Shown: positions 20,920 through 33,206 of the stretch, in pieces
Position numbering within the stretch: the first letter of the stretch is position 1
How the letters are laid out: the number at the start of each line of letters is the position of its first letter
Source of the DNA: Tolypocladium sp. Sup5 PDA-1
Taxonomy: Eukaryota > Ascomycota > Sordariomycetes > Hypocreales > Ophiocordycipitaceae
Reading direction: 5' to 3'
NCBI GenBank assembly: GCA_000750105.3
Contig: JPHH03000027.1
Coordinates: 62,001 to 126,000 of the forward strand
Length of the DNA stretch: 64,000 bases
Notes under the pieces: model-generated
What the model saw: the letters and a program-made list of their open reading frames with translations, nothing else
Told to the model about the DNA's origin: nothing
The model's database searches: none
Position numbers and translations under genes: made by a program

Positions 20920-22511
20920 GTTTGCTGGTGGAGGCTCTCGTTACGGAGAAAACGATGGGGAGGGGCAGGAATCAGCTGCAGCGTGCAGTGTCTGCGAGGG
21001 AGAGATGGAGGACACGAGGCTGCGTGCTGGTGCGTGCGTGCGATCACGAAGCGGCTCTCTCGCGGTTGAGAAGGAAGAGATGTGGAGGTGATGGTGAGCG
21101 AGGTGGTGGTTGATGCTGGAGAGGCAAGGGGTGGAGATTGGTGAGGTGGAAGCAGTAAAGGGGAAAGGTGGTGTTGGCAGGCTAATTTCACGCATGGACC
21201 ACCTGCACTCCCGAGATGCCACTGCCTTTTTTGCGGCCAGGCGGTCCAGTGATGTCCAGTACCTGGGCCTTGGGGGCTCCAGGGCCGCAGGCAGTGGAGA
21301 GCAGGGACTCGGGGCCACCAGTGCACCACTAATACTGAACCTCTCTGAGCCCTGCGAGACCCTCCCAATTCGGGGCCCCTGGCTACCGCGCCGTGAGTGG
21401 CTGGATGGCTGCTGCCCCAGTGGAGGCCCCCTGAGCTGCTAGCCGTGGCCGTTGCCCAACGCTGGCGCCGTCTGGCAGGCCTGATGTTTCCCCGTGCGCC
21501 CGTGCGCAGAAGCTCAACGCCTGGCCCGAATTGGTAAGGGCCTGAAGCGGCAGTTCTTCGGGAAGCCACTTGTCATCGTGAGTGCTCGATCACGTGCGCA
21601 TCCGCCTTGGGCCTTCAAGGCTTCAATATCAAGCCAAAGCCTACGTTTGCAGAGAGGAAATAGGGTTGCGGTGTTGCTGTTGTTCCTAGGTGGACTCGGG
21701 ACTTTGCCCGGGGAGCATTTATCACATAATGCAGTGTATTGGCTGGGAAGAATTGGGCAGGCAATGTGCGCATGGTCAGTCCGCCAAGCGTGTTCGTCTT
21801 GGGCGAGTTGGGATCAGAGACGGGCTATGGAAAGGAAAGAAGAATCACCATAAATGCATCTTCTTACCATTGCACCCATGCTTTGTCCCTGGTGATGCCG
21901 AAGCACCTCATGCTGGGAGTGAAAGGCAGCAGCATCAGCGTCGTACATGTTGGTGGGGCAACTGCGGGAATGCTCGGCGCTCATGGCCAAAATACAGGGG
22001 CTCATCCCCTAATAAAGACAAACCCCCAGCGCCTTCCCGCCACTGTAGATGTGGGTGACCCCAGCACCTCACCTCACCCGCAGTTATTGGATGCGTCCGC
22101 CAACCCCCCATGCCTGTGTTCGCATCACCGGACCACCACTCACACGGAAGCCCTCACTTCGTCTCAAACCGCTTAAGACTCACGCCTGCTTCTCATCCGT
22201 CTCTCCCCGCGACCGCATATCCCCAGTGACGCCCACTCGCCCTCATCGCTCCGCAGCCGCGCAGGCCTGGCCGTATATCCGATTTACCTATCGTCCGGCA
22301 TAAACCTTCCCTGTTAGGCTGCGGTGACGTGCGCCCCGGTCCAGGCTTCGCATCGCTGCGCGCCAGGCCGTCCAGCAGCAACACCTCGCCTCACCCACCA
22401 TGCCCAGCCTCGTCGCGCGATAGCCCTGGCTGAGCTCGTCAACCTCTTCTCTTCCGTTTCCGCTTCACGCCTGGCCAGGCCGTGTTCCGGCTGCGCGCCA
22501 CACCCGCAGCG
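20920..22511. other. Divergent promoter region, no supported gene
   Basis: Shared upstream region of the septin (-) and the PROPPIN gene (+). The septin side (20920-21180) has a pyrimidine-rich minus-strand leader. No gene could be supported in the remaining 1.3 kb. Confidence 0.5.
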
Positions 22512-23846
22512 ATGAACGTCCGTCCGCCGATAGAGACGTCGAATCCGACGGCGGTTCTGTCCGTCTCCTTCAATAGCGACTCTAGCTGCTTTGCCGCGGG
22601 CCTCGAGTCTGGGATATGCAGTGCGTCTTCCTCTACCTTACTCTGGAATACATGAATGTGCCGTGGACCAGCACCCGCTGACTTTGATATCACCTAGTCT
22701 TTCACACAAAGTCGTGCCTGCTCAAGGCATCAAGAGGTAATGCGCCCCACGCAACAGGGCCTTCACATCCATCCGGGCATCGCTAACAACGCCCAGACTT
22801 CAATGCTGGCATCGGCCTCGTCCAGATGATGGGCATGACCAACTACCTCGCCCTCGTCGGCGGTGGCAAGTCGCCCAAGTTCGCCATGAACAAGGTATGC
22901 AAGGGCTCGCATCGTGAAGCGCATGCAACCGCGGGTTTCTCTAACGCTCCGTGCCATACAGGCCATAATATGGGACGACATGAAAGGCAAGGTGGCCTTG
23001 GAAATCGCAGCGCTCAGCGCCATCCGCGGCGTCAAGCTGGGGCGCGAGCGCATCGTCGTCGTCCTCCAGAACAGCGTCCGGGTCTACTCCTTCGCTAAGC
23101 CCCCTGATCTGCTGCACGTCTACGAAACCGCCGACAACTTCCTCGGCCTGTGCTGTCTCTCGGACAAGAAGGTCGCCTTCCCCGGCCGGACGGTTGGCCA
23201 GATCCAGCTCGTGGACCTATCAACCGGCAACGTCAGCATTATCCCGGCGCACTCGTCTGCCCTCAAAGCCATACAACTGAGCCCGGACGGGGAGCTCTTG
23301 GCGAGTGCCAGCGAGACTGGAACGCTCATCCGCGTCTACTCTACCAGTAATTGCGCCAGGGTCGCCGAGCTCCGACGGGGCATCGACCCAGCCACCATCT
23401 TCTCCCTCGCCTTCTCCCCGCTCGGCACTATGCTCGCTTGCACGTCGGACAAGTCCACGCTGCACATCTTCGACGTACCCAACACCCGGCGGCAGTCTGT
23501 GCATAGGAGCCAGCAGCTAGGGGCAGACGCCGACGCCGGGAAATGGGGCATCCTGGGCAGGATCCCGCTGATGCCCCGGCTCTTCTCCGACGTCTACTCC
23601 TTCGCCTCGGCGCCCTTCGAGGCCGGCGACGACACCATGATAGGTGGCATCCCGTTCTCCGAGGGCACGGTGCTGGGCACGACGCGGCCGCCCAAGGGGG
23701 TCATCGGGTGGATTGGCGAAGACAACCTCGCCGTTGTCGGCGCTGGACAAGACGCGAGGTGGGAGAAGTTTGTGCTGGTCGACGGCGAGGACGGCAAGCG
23801 GCACTGCGTCCGGGAAGGTTGGAAACGATATCTAGGAAACACATGA
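22512..23846 (+). CDS. hsv2: PROPPIN, Hsv2/SVP1-like WD-repeat protein
   Basis: Seven-bladed beta-propeller that binds PI3P and PI(3,5)P2 on endosomal and vacuolar membranes and takes part in selective autophagy. Four exons: 22512-22620, 22698-22736, 22797-22894 and 22962-23846, total 376 residues. Junction reading gives GICIFHTKSCLLKASRDFNAG, exactly the family's blade-1/2 region. The phosphoinositide-binding motif is LRRG in AELRRGIDPATIF, flanked by the typical SASETGTLIRVYST and TSDKSTLHIFD blades. Exon 2 is short (39 nt). Blade-7 sequence is shorter than in Atg18 itself, which favours the Hsv2 (WIPI3/4-like) branch. Its 3' end converges on the splicing-factor gene with only about 134 bp between stop codons. 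Confidence 0.92.
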
Positions 23847-23980
23847 TAAAGCTTTTCGAAGAACGGGGGTTAGTTCGCTACAGATATGACTACGTACTTG
23901 TCACTTTGGGGGCGTTATGGTGGGAGCGCAAAGAATGGGAGGTTGTCTGTTTTAGATCTGTCCCTCTGTCTGTATGCTTC

Positions 23981-25030
23981 TCAATCTTCACGACGCCGTG
24001 GCGAACGGCTCCTGCTCCTTCGCCTTGGCCTCCTATCATGGCCATCATCGTCCTGCCGTCTTCTGTGTCGAGGCTCACTAGAATCCTCTCTGCCATGTCG
24101 CCGCCGATCCCGGTCCTTCTCTCCATCCCGACCCTTCCGTCGATCTCTGTCATAATCTTCGCTATCCTCTCTGTGATGCCGTCGTCGTTCTCCGTCCCTA
24201 GAATCCTCGCGATCTCTGTGTCTCCTGGACTCCCCTCCTCTGCGCCGTCTTTCGCCGTCATCCGGTGATTCGCCCCTGTGTGACGTCTTGAGGCGGTCAT
24301 CATCACTGTCGTCCCTGCGTGGCCTCCTGGGGCGGTCCTCGTCGCTGTCGCCCCGCCTATGCCGACGCGACCGATGATGCCGGTGCTTGTGCTTCCTTTC
24401 TTGCTTCTCGGCCTTCCGTTTCGCCTCGTCCACCTCCTTCGTCTTTTCCTCGATGAGGAATCCCTTCATGGGATCATCGTCGTCGTGGTCCCGCATGAGA
24501 ATCGCCAGCTCTCTCTCTTCCGGCAGCATAGGCCTCGGCTTTTCCTCCTCGCTGCTCTCGTCCTCGGAGACGGGCTGGCCCTCCCTGCGCTTCATATCCT
24601 CCCAGCCGACCTTGAACTCCTCCGGGTCCTCGTCGTCTCGGGCCTTGTAGTGCGCATGGTCGACGCTTATCATCCTGCCGCCAATCTCTGCACCGCCGAG
24701 GTTGTCGACTGCCAGGTCTGTGCTCCGTTGGTCCTCGTACTTGAGCCACCCGAAGCCCTTGGACTTGCCGGATTCCTTGTCGCGCGCAAGCTTTAGGAAC
24801 ACCGGCTCGCCGAACTGGGAGAATATTGTGATGACATCGCCCTCGGAGAGCTCGTATGGCAGTCCGCCAAAGTAGACGTAGGCCGTATCGCGGTAGTCGG
24901 TGTGCCAGGAAGCGTTTGTCGGACTGTGGCAGGGTCAGCGCATTGCGCAACGGCGCGGATGGATGCATACTCACATTCCCTGCTCAATCTCCTTTTTGTT
25001 GAGCGCCTGGATCGCGCGAATCTTGTTCAT
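23981..25030 (-). CDS. ist3: RNA-binding protein, RBMX2 / Ist3 (Cwf29) type
   Basis: Component of the RES complex on the U2 snRNP and activated spliceosome in the nucleus. Exons 25030-24975 and 24923-23981 are joined over a 51-nt intron (GTGAGT, CCACAG), giving 332 residues. The start MNKIRAIQALNKKEIEQGI is the conserved lead-in. It is followed by SWHTDYRDTAYVYFGGLPY and one RRM: RNP2 is AYVYFGGL and RNP1 is SKGFGWLKYE. The linker GGRMISVDHAHYK is also characteristic. The C-terminal half is a long arginine/aspartate/serine tail with repeated RR-E-DS blocks, ending RRRSRSRSPRRRED, an RS-like domain that yeast Ist3 lacks but animal RBMX2 has. It is divergent from the dynein gene. Confidence 0.93.
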
Positions 25031-25608
25031 GGTGAGCTATGCAGAGCCATGCAGTTGCAGGCCGCAATATGGGAGAGTGCTCGTGGTGTAATGTCGAGGA
25101 GAAGAGGCACGTCAGAAATGCTGTTGCAAGGCTGAAGCCCCAATGCAGCCCGCCCCAAAAAAGTTCCAGCAAGCTTCAGCGCATCTCCAGCGCGGTCTAG
25201 CGGGGCATGTGCCGTGCACGGGTCAATTTACGGACCGGCGCTAGCATTCAGAGCTCCCAAGCCAGTGACTGACCCTGGTCCTCGGTGTTAGATTGAAGGG
25301 AGGAGGTGGTGCTTCATCACCGTCCACCTTGACCTTCGTTTGCTGCCCATGTGATGCTCGTCTGCGACTGAGACACTGCCGAACGACTGCACCTCCACCG
25401 AAAAGACGAACGCCAATATTTGCTGCGGCCTCGAACAAGATGCTCCGACGTCATCTTTAGCCGGACCCCCTGACGACACCGAAACGCGCTCAAGCCCTGT
25501 AAACGACGCGTCGCCACCTTCGACAGCGAACACCGCCTATGACCTAGCCAGCTGCGCTTTCACCCTCTTCTTGCGGCGACAGCGTGCTTGCGAGGCTGGA
25601 AACTGGCA
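25031..25608. promoter_or_regulatory. Shared divergent promoter (ist3 / dynein LIC)
   Basis: A 578-bp spacer between two divergent start codons. It must hold both promoters; no TATA box or other clear element was identified by eye. No gene inside it. Confidence 0.5.
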
Positions 25609-27464
25609 ATGGCGGGAAGAAACGAGCGGGTGTCAACGTACACCTCCGGCTCGGGGGACACTGAAGGTCGCAATGGCGACCAGAAGAGGAACCTCTGGAC
25701 GTCCATGCTGGAGTCGGTCGCCAGCGGCAAGAAGCTGCCGGAGAAGAACCTCTTAGTCCTGGGTATGCGATACGACCACGAGGATGAGCTTGTTGGGACG
25801 AAGCGCTGACAAGTCGCAGGTGGCACCCCTGAATCGCAGCGAGAGTTTCTTGAGTCTTTGTCTGGGACCGAGGCGAGACGCAACTTTGACCGGCAAAAGA
25901 CGCCGCCGGTTGCCAACAACTTCGCCCTGGGCTACACCTACTACGATGTCCTCGACGCCGACCAAGATGGTGCGTATCCCAGATACTACGTAAAGAACGC
26001 CGGCGGAGACTGACTGCAACAGACACATTGGCCCGCGTTTCCCTCTACCTCCTGTCGCAGCCGTCGACCGAATTCGCCTCCCTCGTCTCTCCTCTACTCA
26101 CTCCCGAAACCATACCGCACAGCGCCCTGGTCATACTCCTGGACTGGTCGCAGCCGCACCTATGGCTGCGCCAAATATGGAACTGGATACAGGTGCTCGA
26201 AGAAGTCATGGGCCGAGTCAGCCCCGACGCGCGCAACGAAATGGAAGAGATCATGTCGTCCTGGAAGGAGAGGGGCCGCGGAGGGGCGACAGTAAACCTC
26301 GACGGAACCCCTTCCGCGACGGCGACGAGCGGCGACGGGGACGGACTGCTACCTTTGGGGCCAGGAGAATGGGCTGAGCCTTTGGGCCTGCCCTTGTGTG
26401 TGGTTTGCCAACATGTGAGATCGACCCCTGCGCCTCGTTGTTGCTTGTGCTGACGATGTGCAGGCACAAAAGATGGAGTTCTTGGAGAAGAACAAGGGAT
26501 GGAAAGAACCAGACTTTGATACGGTACTGCAGTATCTTCGAACCGTGCTGCTGCGGCGTAAGTATACCCTCCAGAGTGTCCAGATCCTCGATGCTGACTT
26601 ACTCCAGACGGTGCCTCCCTCATCTACACCTCACAAAACACGCCCTCCCAGCTCCCTCTTCTCATCCACTCGACACTGGGAATCACCTCTCTCCTGAAAC
26701 GACAGCCTCTCAAGCACAACGTCATTGATCGCGACAAGATTGTCGTGGCCCCCAACTGGGACTCCTGGGGCAAGATCCGCATCCTGGGCGGCGTATTCGA
26801 CGCCGAGCTCGTCTCCAGGGGCTGGGAGGAGGACATCAAGCTGCCGCCTGGCTCAACAGCCCCAACTATGGAGGACTACGGGCACGAGGGCGGACATTCG
26901 AACGAGGGCGGCCAGACCAGTCGCGGCCCTAGCGCCGTTGCGCAATACGAATACTGGTGTCGCGATCCCAACAGCGGTGGCCTCGCCGTAGTCGAGAGCG
27001 CAATGAGTGACGGGTCCGCCGTCGGCGTGGAGAGCGAGAACCCGCAGCAGTTCCTGGAGCGCCAGCTCAAGATCCTCGAGGCGTTCAAGACCAAGGCGCC
27101 GGACAAGGCGGGCGACAATAACCTCTCCACGGCACCCAGACGACTGGACTTTACGGATGAGAAGAGCGTCAACGACCACATCGGGCCGGTGCAGTTCAAC
27201 ATGGGCGGTATCCAAGTCGACGCCGACGACATGCTGCAGCGTCTCAAGGTGAGAGCCCCCTTTCTTGCTGCTCCGTCAGCAGCACCGTGACTGACACGCA
27301 TGCAGGACCGCAACGCACATGCTGGCTCGCCAGAGCCCGAGGAGGCAGCGGAGGGGAGCCCCGCCGGAAACATGGCCAAGGAGTATGACAACGAGCAGCT
27401 GCAGAGCTTCTTTAGCGGCCTGATGAACAGGACGGCTGGGTCCGCGGACAGTCCGCGGTCGTAA
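25609..27464 (+). CDS. Cytoplasmic dynein light intermediate chain
   Basis: Subunit of cytoplasmic dynein that binds the heavy chain and links cargo adaptors, needed for nuclear and endosome movement in hyphae. Six exons: 25609-25762, 25820-25969, 26023-26414, 26464-26557, 26608-27248 and 27306-27464, total 529 residues. All five introns are 49-57 nt. The Ras-like fold is visible: LLVLGGTPESQREFLESL (the strand-1/P-loop position, without the GK[ST] of animal chains), FALGYTYYDVLDADQD, and LVILLDWSQPHLWLRQIWNWI. Then LPLCVVCQHAQKMEFLEK and the conserved HNVIDRDKIVVAPNWDSWGKI follow. The C-terminal part holds QFLERQLKILEAFKTKAP and ends in the short helix QLQSFFSGLMNR, matching the adaptor-binding effector helix of the family. 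Confidence 0.92.
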
Positions 27465-27730
27465 GGGGAACCCATGGCGTTTGTGGCAGTGAAGAAAGGG
27501 ACAAGGGGCAGCGGTGGCTGTAGAATAGATACCCCTGATGAAGAGAAAACTTGAGCATTCACAGCCGTGTCTCTGTTCCTGTGCCGATTCGGCTCCCAAT
27601 TGGTATTCAGTTAGAATCAAATGACGGAAAAAATCCAGAACGTCGACAAACGAAAGACGATGGACCATTCTATATCACGCCAGCCAGGTATCCCCCCTTC
27701 CTTCAACCCCCCTCAAGATCCAAATCCCGT

Positions 27731-30045
27731 CTACGCCTTCTCCCTCGTCGACTTATACCCAACCTGCACACCCCCAGCCTCGGACCCCAGCCGCGCCGTC
27801 ACAACGCCCGCCAGCAAGCCCGGGAACAGCCAGGGATGCTGCAGCATCTCCGCCTCAAACGCGTTGACCGTCGCGCGGGCCAGCGCGGAGAAGCGCTCGT
27901 CGTCGAGCAGGGCGCCGAGGCGGAACAGGTTGGACACGGAGACGGCGTTGGTGGAGGGCAGGGAGGTGTCCATGCCGTCCTTGAGGCGGAGGATGGTGTG
28001 CGGGGAAGAGGCCGTGGTGGAGTAGAAGGCGCCGGCCGGGTCGTGGAAGAGGTTGATTTGGGTTTCTGCAAGGCAATGGTTAGCATCGCAATATTAGAGG
28101 GAGTCCATTGAGTCGCTTACTTTGAAGGGTGTCAGCAAGCTCGAGAAGGCTCTCGTCGCCAGTGGCGTCAAACAGGTCCAACAGGCCGAGCACGAGGTAC
28201 GCATAATCATCCGCGAACCCCTCCGTCTCCTTGCCGTCTTTCCATATCCTGTACAGCACCTTGGCGCTCTCATCCCAGAGGTTCTTCTGGATAAAGCCGA
28301 CCGCCGCCTTTGCCGCATCCAGAGACTTTGCGGCCTTCTCTGGAGAGACCTCCTTCAGGCCAGCCGCGGTACGTGCCAGAGCGGAAACGACGAGGCCGTT
28401 CCAACCCGTGACGACCTTGTCGTCCAACTCCGGCCGAACACGCTCCCTTTCCCTCCTACCCTTGAGCTCGTTCTTGGCGGCCTCGATATACTTCTGCACA
28501 GTCTCGACGGGAATACTGAACTGCTTGCTGAGCTCCTCGGGAGTCTTGACCACCCTCAGAATGTTGTGGTTGATAAAGTCGTCATTGGGGTCGTGATCCT
28601 CGTCCACATTTCCGTCTTCCTGGATATCCAGGTGTGCCGCCACGACGGGGCTAATGTGCTTGTCAGCCGCATCAAGAACGGAGTCAAACTCCCGCCTGGT
28701 CCAGAGATAGTATGCCCCTTCTCTCATATCTCTGTCCCCTCGCCTGAAGTGCGAGTCGGCCGCTTCGCTTGATGCAAATCCCCCCTCCGGCAATGCAATC
28801 GGCGCCGACGTCAAGTACTCGGCGAGCTCATTGACAATGCCATAGAACTCACTCTCGACCGTCCCGCCGGCCATACGCCATGCCTCCAGATATAGCGACA
28901 GAAGCAAAGCGTTGTCGACGACCAGCTTCTCGAAATTTGGAATGCTCCAGTCAGGCGTGACCGAGCAACGTGCAAAACCCGTCCCTCCAATGTGATCATG
29001 CAAGGCACCATCACGAATCTTGCGAAGCGTGTCCACTGCCATCTCTGTCGAGTGTTTGCACTCAGCCTCCCCGACAACGTCCTGCACTGCGCTGGGGTAT
29101 TTGCTCAGTTGCAGCAAGAATGCCAACTTTGGCGGCGTCAAGAATTTTGGGGCAAGACCAAACCCTCCATAGACCGGGTCGAAAGTGCCTGCGATATGGG
29201 TATAGGCCTCCTCTAGTTGATCCAAGTCCAGCTCGCTAGACACAGGGGCATCCTTGTCCCTTGCCGTTGCAGGCTGCATCGGTGCTGGGGTCGCCCATCC
29301 TGCCGGCGCAAGCGGTAGGCCGCTGGTGATGCCGCGGGTTCCAAGGGTACCCTCGGCGGCAAACTCTCGCAACTGGCCCAAGACTTCTGTTGCCTCCTTC
29401 CGGCACCTAGTTTCCTGGTCTCTCCAGATATCACGTACTTTCTTGAGTATGGTGAGAAAGTCTGGAGATTCTTCCTCGTGCTCTGCAGTCGCGCGCCGTG
29501 TCGTGCCAGGGCCGGGCCAATAAGTTCCACCAAAGACAGGTTCCAGGTCGGGCGTCACGAAAAGGTTCAACGGCCACCCTCCAACGCTGCTCACGGCCTG
29601 CACGTAGTTCATATAAATGGTGTCGATGTCGGGGCGCTCCTCGCGATCGACAATAACTGGGACGAACGATTCGTTGAGTATGGCGGCGCATTCAGGGTTG
29701 GAGAACGACTCCAAAGCCATGAGACGACAGACTGGCCAATGTGAGCTACCGAGACTGAGCTGGGAGAATGTTTACGGACAGCGAGGACTCACAGTGGCAT
29801 GCTTTGTACCCAACGTGAAGAAAGATCAGCTTGTTTTCTCTCTTGGCCCGCTCCACACTCTCGGCATCCAGCAGCTGCCACTTCACCGGGCTGGACTGTG
29901 CGCTCCTCGCAAACGGGCTTTTGCTGGAGCTGGCTCGATTCTGCAGCGGCGGCAGCTGACTCGGCGGTGCTCCTCCTCCAACACCTCCCTCGACAGGGAT
30001 GGGGCCCCGGGCAACAGCCGAGGCGGTCAGTTCGGATACGACCAT
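27731..30045 (-). CDS. DUF255 thioredoxin-domain protein (SPATA20/YyaL-like)
   Basis: Member of the conserved DUF255 family: an N-terminal thioredoxin-like domain fused to an (alpha/alpha)6 barrel resembling glycan epimerases and hydrolases. Cellular function is not established. Exons are 30045-29793, 29731-28121 and 28065-27731, with introns of 61 and 55 nt, giving 732 residues. Splicing rebuilds the hallmark GYKACHFCRLMALESF, with a CxxC at residues 83-86. ILNESFVPVIVDREERPDID and GGWPLNLFVTPDLEPVFGGTYW follow, both diagnostic. The barrel part includes HIGGTGFARCSVTPDWSIPNFEK and GAYYLWTRREFD. In-frame codons extend upstream to an ATG at 30183; I prefer 30045 (MVVSELTASAV), but the longer form could carry a targeting leader. 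It is convergent with the dynein gene (about 266 bp apart). Confidence 0.9.
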
Positions 30046-31218
30046 GGCGCGATCAAGTGTAACGAGCAATTTCGAGACGGTGGGACGCTCCCCGGCGAGA
30101 GCGGATGGGTCGGTCTGAGGCGGATCTCTGGCGCAACGGTCGGATACGTGGACGTGGCAGCGATCTAGAAGCAGGTGACACAAGAGATCCTTGGAGGGTT
30201 CTTGATCTAGTGCTGCTGCGGGAGAGACCTGCGGTGGTTGAAGGAGTTAGGTTAACGACTTCGCAATCGTCGAAAACGGAGCTTCGCGGGGTTTGGTGGA
30301 TATTGATAGTGACGGAATTATTCTGGGGGAAGGTGGTCCTTGCGTCGCTATTGCCTTCACCCCGCCGAGGAGCTTCATCATTGATTCACCGTGCGAAGCT
30401 GAGTTTCACCGCGGGGCACGTATTAGGTAATCAGACGCCTACCCTGGACATCGCAACACCGCATCCGACCAAGGTGGCATACACGGACCTTGCACAAACG
30501 CCGAATTGGAGTTTTACGATTGAATCAAGTTTTTTCTAGTTGCTGGGCTTAGAAGGGCCGCGGTAAGCCTCTATACCAGGCAGGCGAACCTTGATGTGAT
30601 GGTTGTGAAGCAGTCGTAATCTGCGTGCAAGCCACGCTCCTTCAAGACCATGCAAATGAATAGTGCTAGAATCTATACGGAGCACCAGATACAAAATACA
30701 ACTAGACGATATACCTAGACGTACAGGAACGTGACAAATTTATAAGAGGGTATATACTGTCCAACAAATGGTCCAGGAAGGACTTGACGGCTGGCGTTGT
30801 ACATCGACCGCAGTGATGATACACTAGCGTGCTAAACGAGCACAAAGAGCAAGACCACTAACCTGATGAGAAATTACAGATCAACTTATCTGCAACGGCG
30901 TGCTAGAAATGGTGTTGCGTGACGAGCTAGGTTGGTACGCAACCGGCGAGGGATGACGGGAAGTATGGAATTTGGATCTCGCCGAACTTCTAGCCGTTGA
31001 CAGGCGCCTCCAGCAAGCTTCAGGGGCGTGGGGCCAGAGCCGCACGCTAATTCGGGCCGGCTATCGATAGGCCCCAGACACCTGGAATGCCTGCATCTCG
31101 GCCAGCTCCAGCTCCCGCAGCTGGCGCGCATCTTGCCTCCTACACCTCACCTCACGTCACCTCGCCTCACCTCAACCATCCTCTTTGGAGCATCGCCGGC
31201 CGGCCCGTCTGCGCAAAC
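30046..31218. other. Divergent intergenic region, AT-rich centre
   Basis: Upstream of the DUF255 gene (-) and ATG29 (+). The middle (about 30540-30900) is clearly more AT-rich than its flanks and looks decayed. No gene supported. A C/D snoRNA-like pair of boxes near 30805-30865 was considered and rejected. Confidence 0.5.
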
Positions 31219-32651
31219 ATGGCCGAGCCAGAGTACACCGTCTTCGTGCGGGTGCCCGCTCCGCGTGGAGACTTTGTCGACCCGCCGCAGGTAAGCACCT
31301 ACAAGTACGCACACGATGCCGCACATGCGCTGACGACGCGGACAGGTGCACTGGGACCCCAGCAAAGATGAGGCGCTCTGGAAGATACTGTCGGGCGCCG
31401 CGCAGACAGAGATTGACTGTGAGTTCCATCGTTGCAGTTCTGATATTGATTTGCAGCTGACAGTCGCACAGGGAACAAAGTGTATGTTCTCCGACATGGA
31501 CGCTCACGGGCATCATAGCTAACTTCGAGCAGCGCCGAACGCTTTAACGTCCCCGTCGACTTTTTGCTGCAGCAAGTCGCCTACTTGACCGAACGACACG
31601 CATCTCAAGTCCGCGCGCAGGTTCGAAAGGCCACGGCCGCAGCAAAAGGCTCCTCTGCCCCTTCGCCCATCCCCGGCGCCGAACATCAGCGGACAGCCTC
31701 AGCCCTGTCAGTCCGACGAGACTCGCCGATGCCACGCCACGATGGCAGCACCGCTGCCACTCCACTCGCAGGGTCCGCGCGGCCGATCGTGTCGCGCAAT
31801 ACCTCGACCAACACCACTGTTCTCAAAGACGCCGGTGGGTCGTCACCTAGGCCGCCTTCCAGTGCTCGCGCACCAGAGCAGGGTGGTCGGAGGCGTTTGT
31901 CATCGCTACCCATAACTTCGCCAGCTGCCAAGTCGCCCGACGCGGCACCTGAAAACGATCAGGATGGCCCTGTGTCACCAGGCCCTGCCGAGTCGAACTC
32001 GACTACCTCATCCGACGACGACGAGTCGAGCCCCGCCCAATCCCGCATCATTCGTCGGCCGCCCAGATATCAGCAACAGGAGGCTTCCCAGTCATACCAA
32101 GACGAGGACGGTGATGAGTCGGAACCCGCTTTCCAACCGTACCAAGCTCCCTCCGACCAGACGTCGGCGCAGGACCTGGCCTCGACGCTGAAAGGCGATG
32201 GCAAAAGTGCCACGAAGCGTGGGCACAAGAGCTCGGCCAAGGATCCTATTCACCAGTCCCAGACGTCCGACTCTTCTGCGGGCTCTGCGGCAATGCTAAA
32301 GCGGCCCAGCAAGTCCCGCGAGCAAAAGGCCCCCGGTCCCCTGTCCCCCCGTCGCACTGCCGAGTTAGCTGGCCGCAGCCCCAGCGGCAAAGGCAAGGCA
32401 GGCTCTCGCGAGGGCAGCGATGGCACTCCTAGCATGGGCAGCAGCTTCAGCGATCTAGACGGTATTGTTGCTCAGATAAAAAAAGCCATTTAACTCGCAG
32501 AGCTCCTACTGACACTTTGACAGACGCGTCCGTTACCCAGTCGGCGCTGGAAGAGGCCCTGGCCAGCCACATGAACCGCGGAGCCATGAGCAGCCGCTTC
32601 AGCATCAGCGGGGCTTTCCGCAGCCGCTATAATCCCAGCTCTAATCAGTGA
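31219..32651 (+). CDS. atg29: Autophagy-related protein 29
   Basis: Part of the Atg17-Atg29-Atg31 scaffold that organises the pre-autophagosomal structure. Five exons: 31219-31290, 31346-31418, 31472-31481, 31533-32461 and 32524-32651, total 403 residues. Exon 3 is a 10-nt micro-exon (GGAACAAAGT) flanked by introns of 53 and 51 nt. Only with it does the conserved core read through: VHWDPSKDEALWKILS, then TEIDWNKVAERFNVPVDF, then LLQQVAYLTERHASQVRAQV. The N-terminal 90 residues form the Atg29 domain (start MAEPEYTVFVRVP). The rest is Ser/Pro-rich and probably disordered and phosphorylated, as known for Atg29. The end SVTQSALEEALASHM resembles the conserved C-terminal helix of fungal orthologues. 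Confidence 0.92.
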
Positions 32652-33206
32652 GGATATTCGTGCTTTAATGTTTGGCGTTTCGGCCTGGTAGTTGGCGGCT
32701 GGATATGCGGTTGAATGCTAGGCGGCATTTGGACGGCGTTTGGTTCTCATGTAATGTAGGCGAATGGCCCATGGAGTTGCTGTGAATACGCTCGACCCGA
32801 GACACATGATTATTTTCTGTTTAGGGACTTATTGACACGTAAACTTTGGAACTTGGCGAGAAGAGATGAAAGATATATATGGACGTATGACGAGCGATTC
32901 ACAGCCTTTGTGCTCGGGTCGTCAAGACAACGGCACTCACTGCATTCAAGAACCCTGCTCTGGTGCCTGAAAACAGCCTTGAACGTCTCCCAACACCTTG
33001 CCACTGCCTTCCCAGTGAATCCGTGCCTTGTATCGGCGAACCCATGGTTACGGCACATCGACTACAAGGCAGGAACCCTACCGCACCTGCCTTGGCAACT
33101 CAATACCTTTCATCACACAACCACTCGACAACATCCTGCGAAGAAACAACAGCAACACGACAAACACCAGAAAGAGTCTAGACCAAATATCGCGCCTTTG
33201 TCCATC
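32652..33206. other. Tandem intergenic spacer
   Basis: The 3' flank of ATG29 and promoter of the Arb2-domain gene. No gene is seen. A- and C-rich sequence just upstream of 33207 looks like a normal fungal 5' leader. Confidence 0.55.

Noticed and set aside
30805..30866. Possible box C/D snoRNA (GTGATGA followed by CTGA)
   Set aside because: There is no complementary terminal stem and no C'/D' pair; such short boxes occur often by chance.
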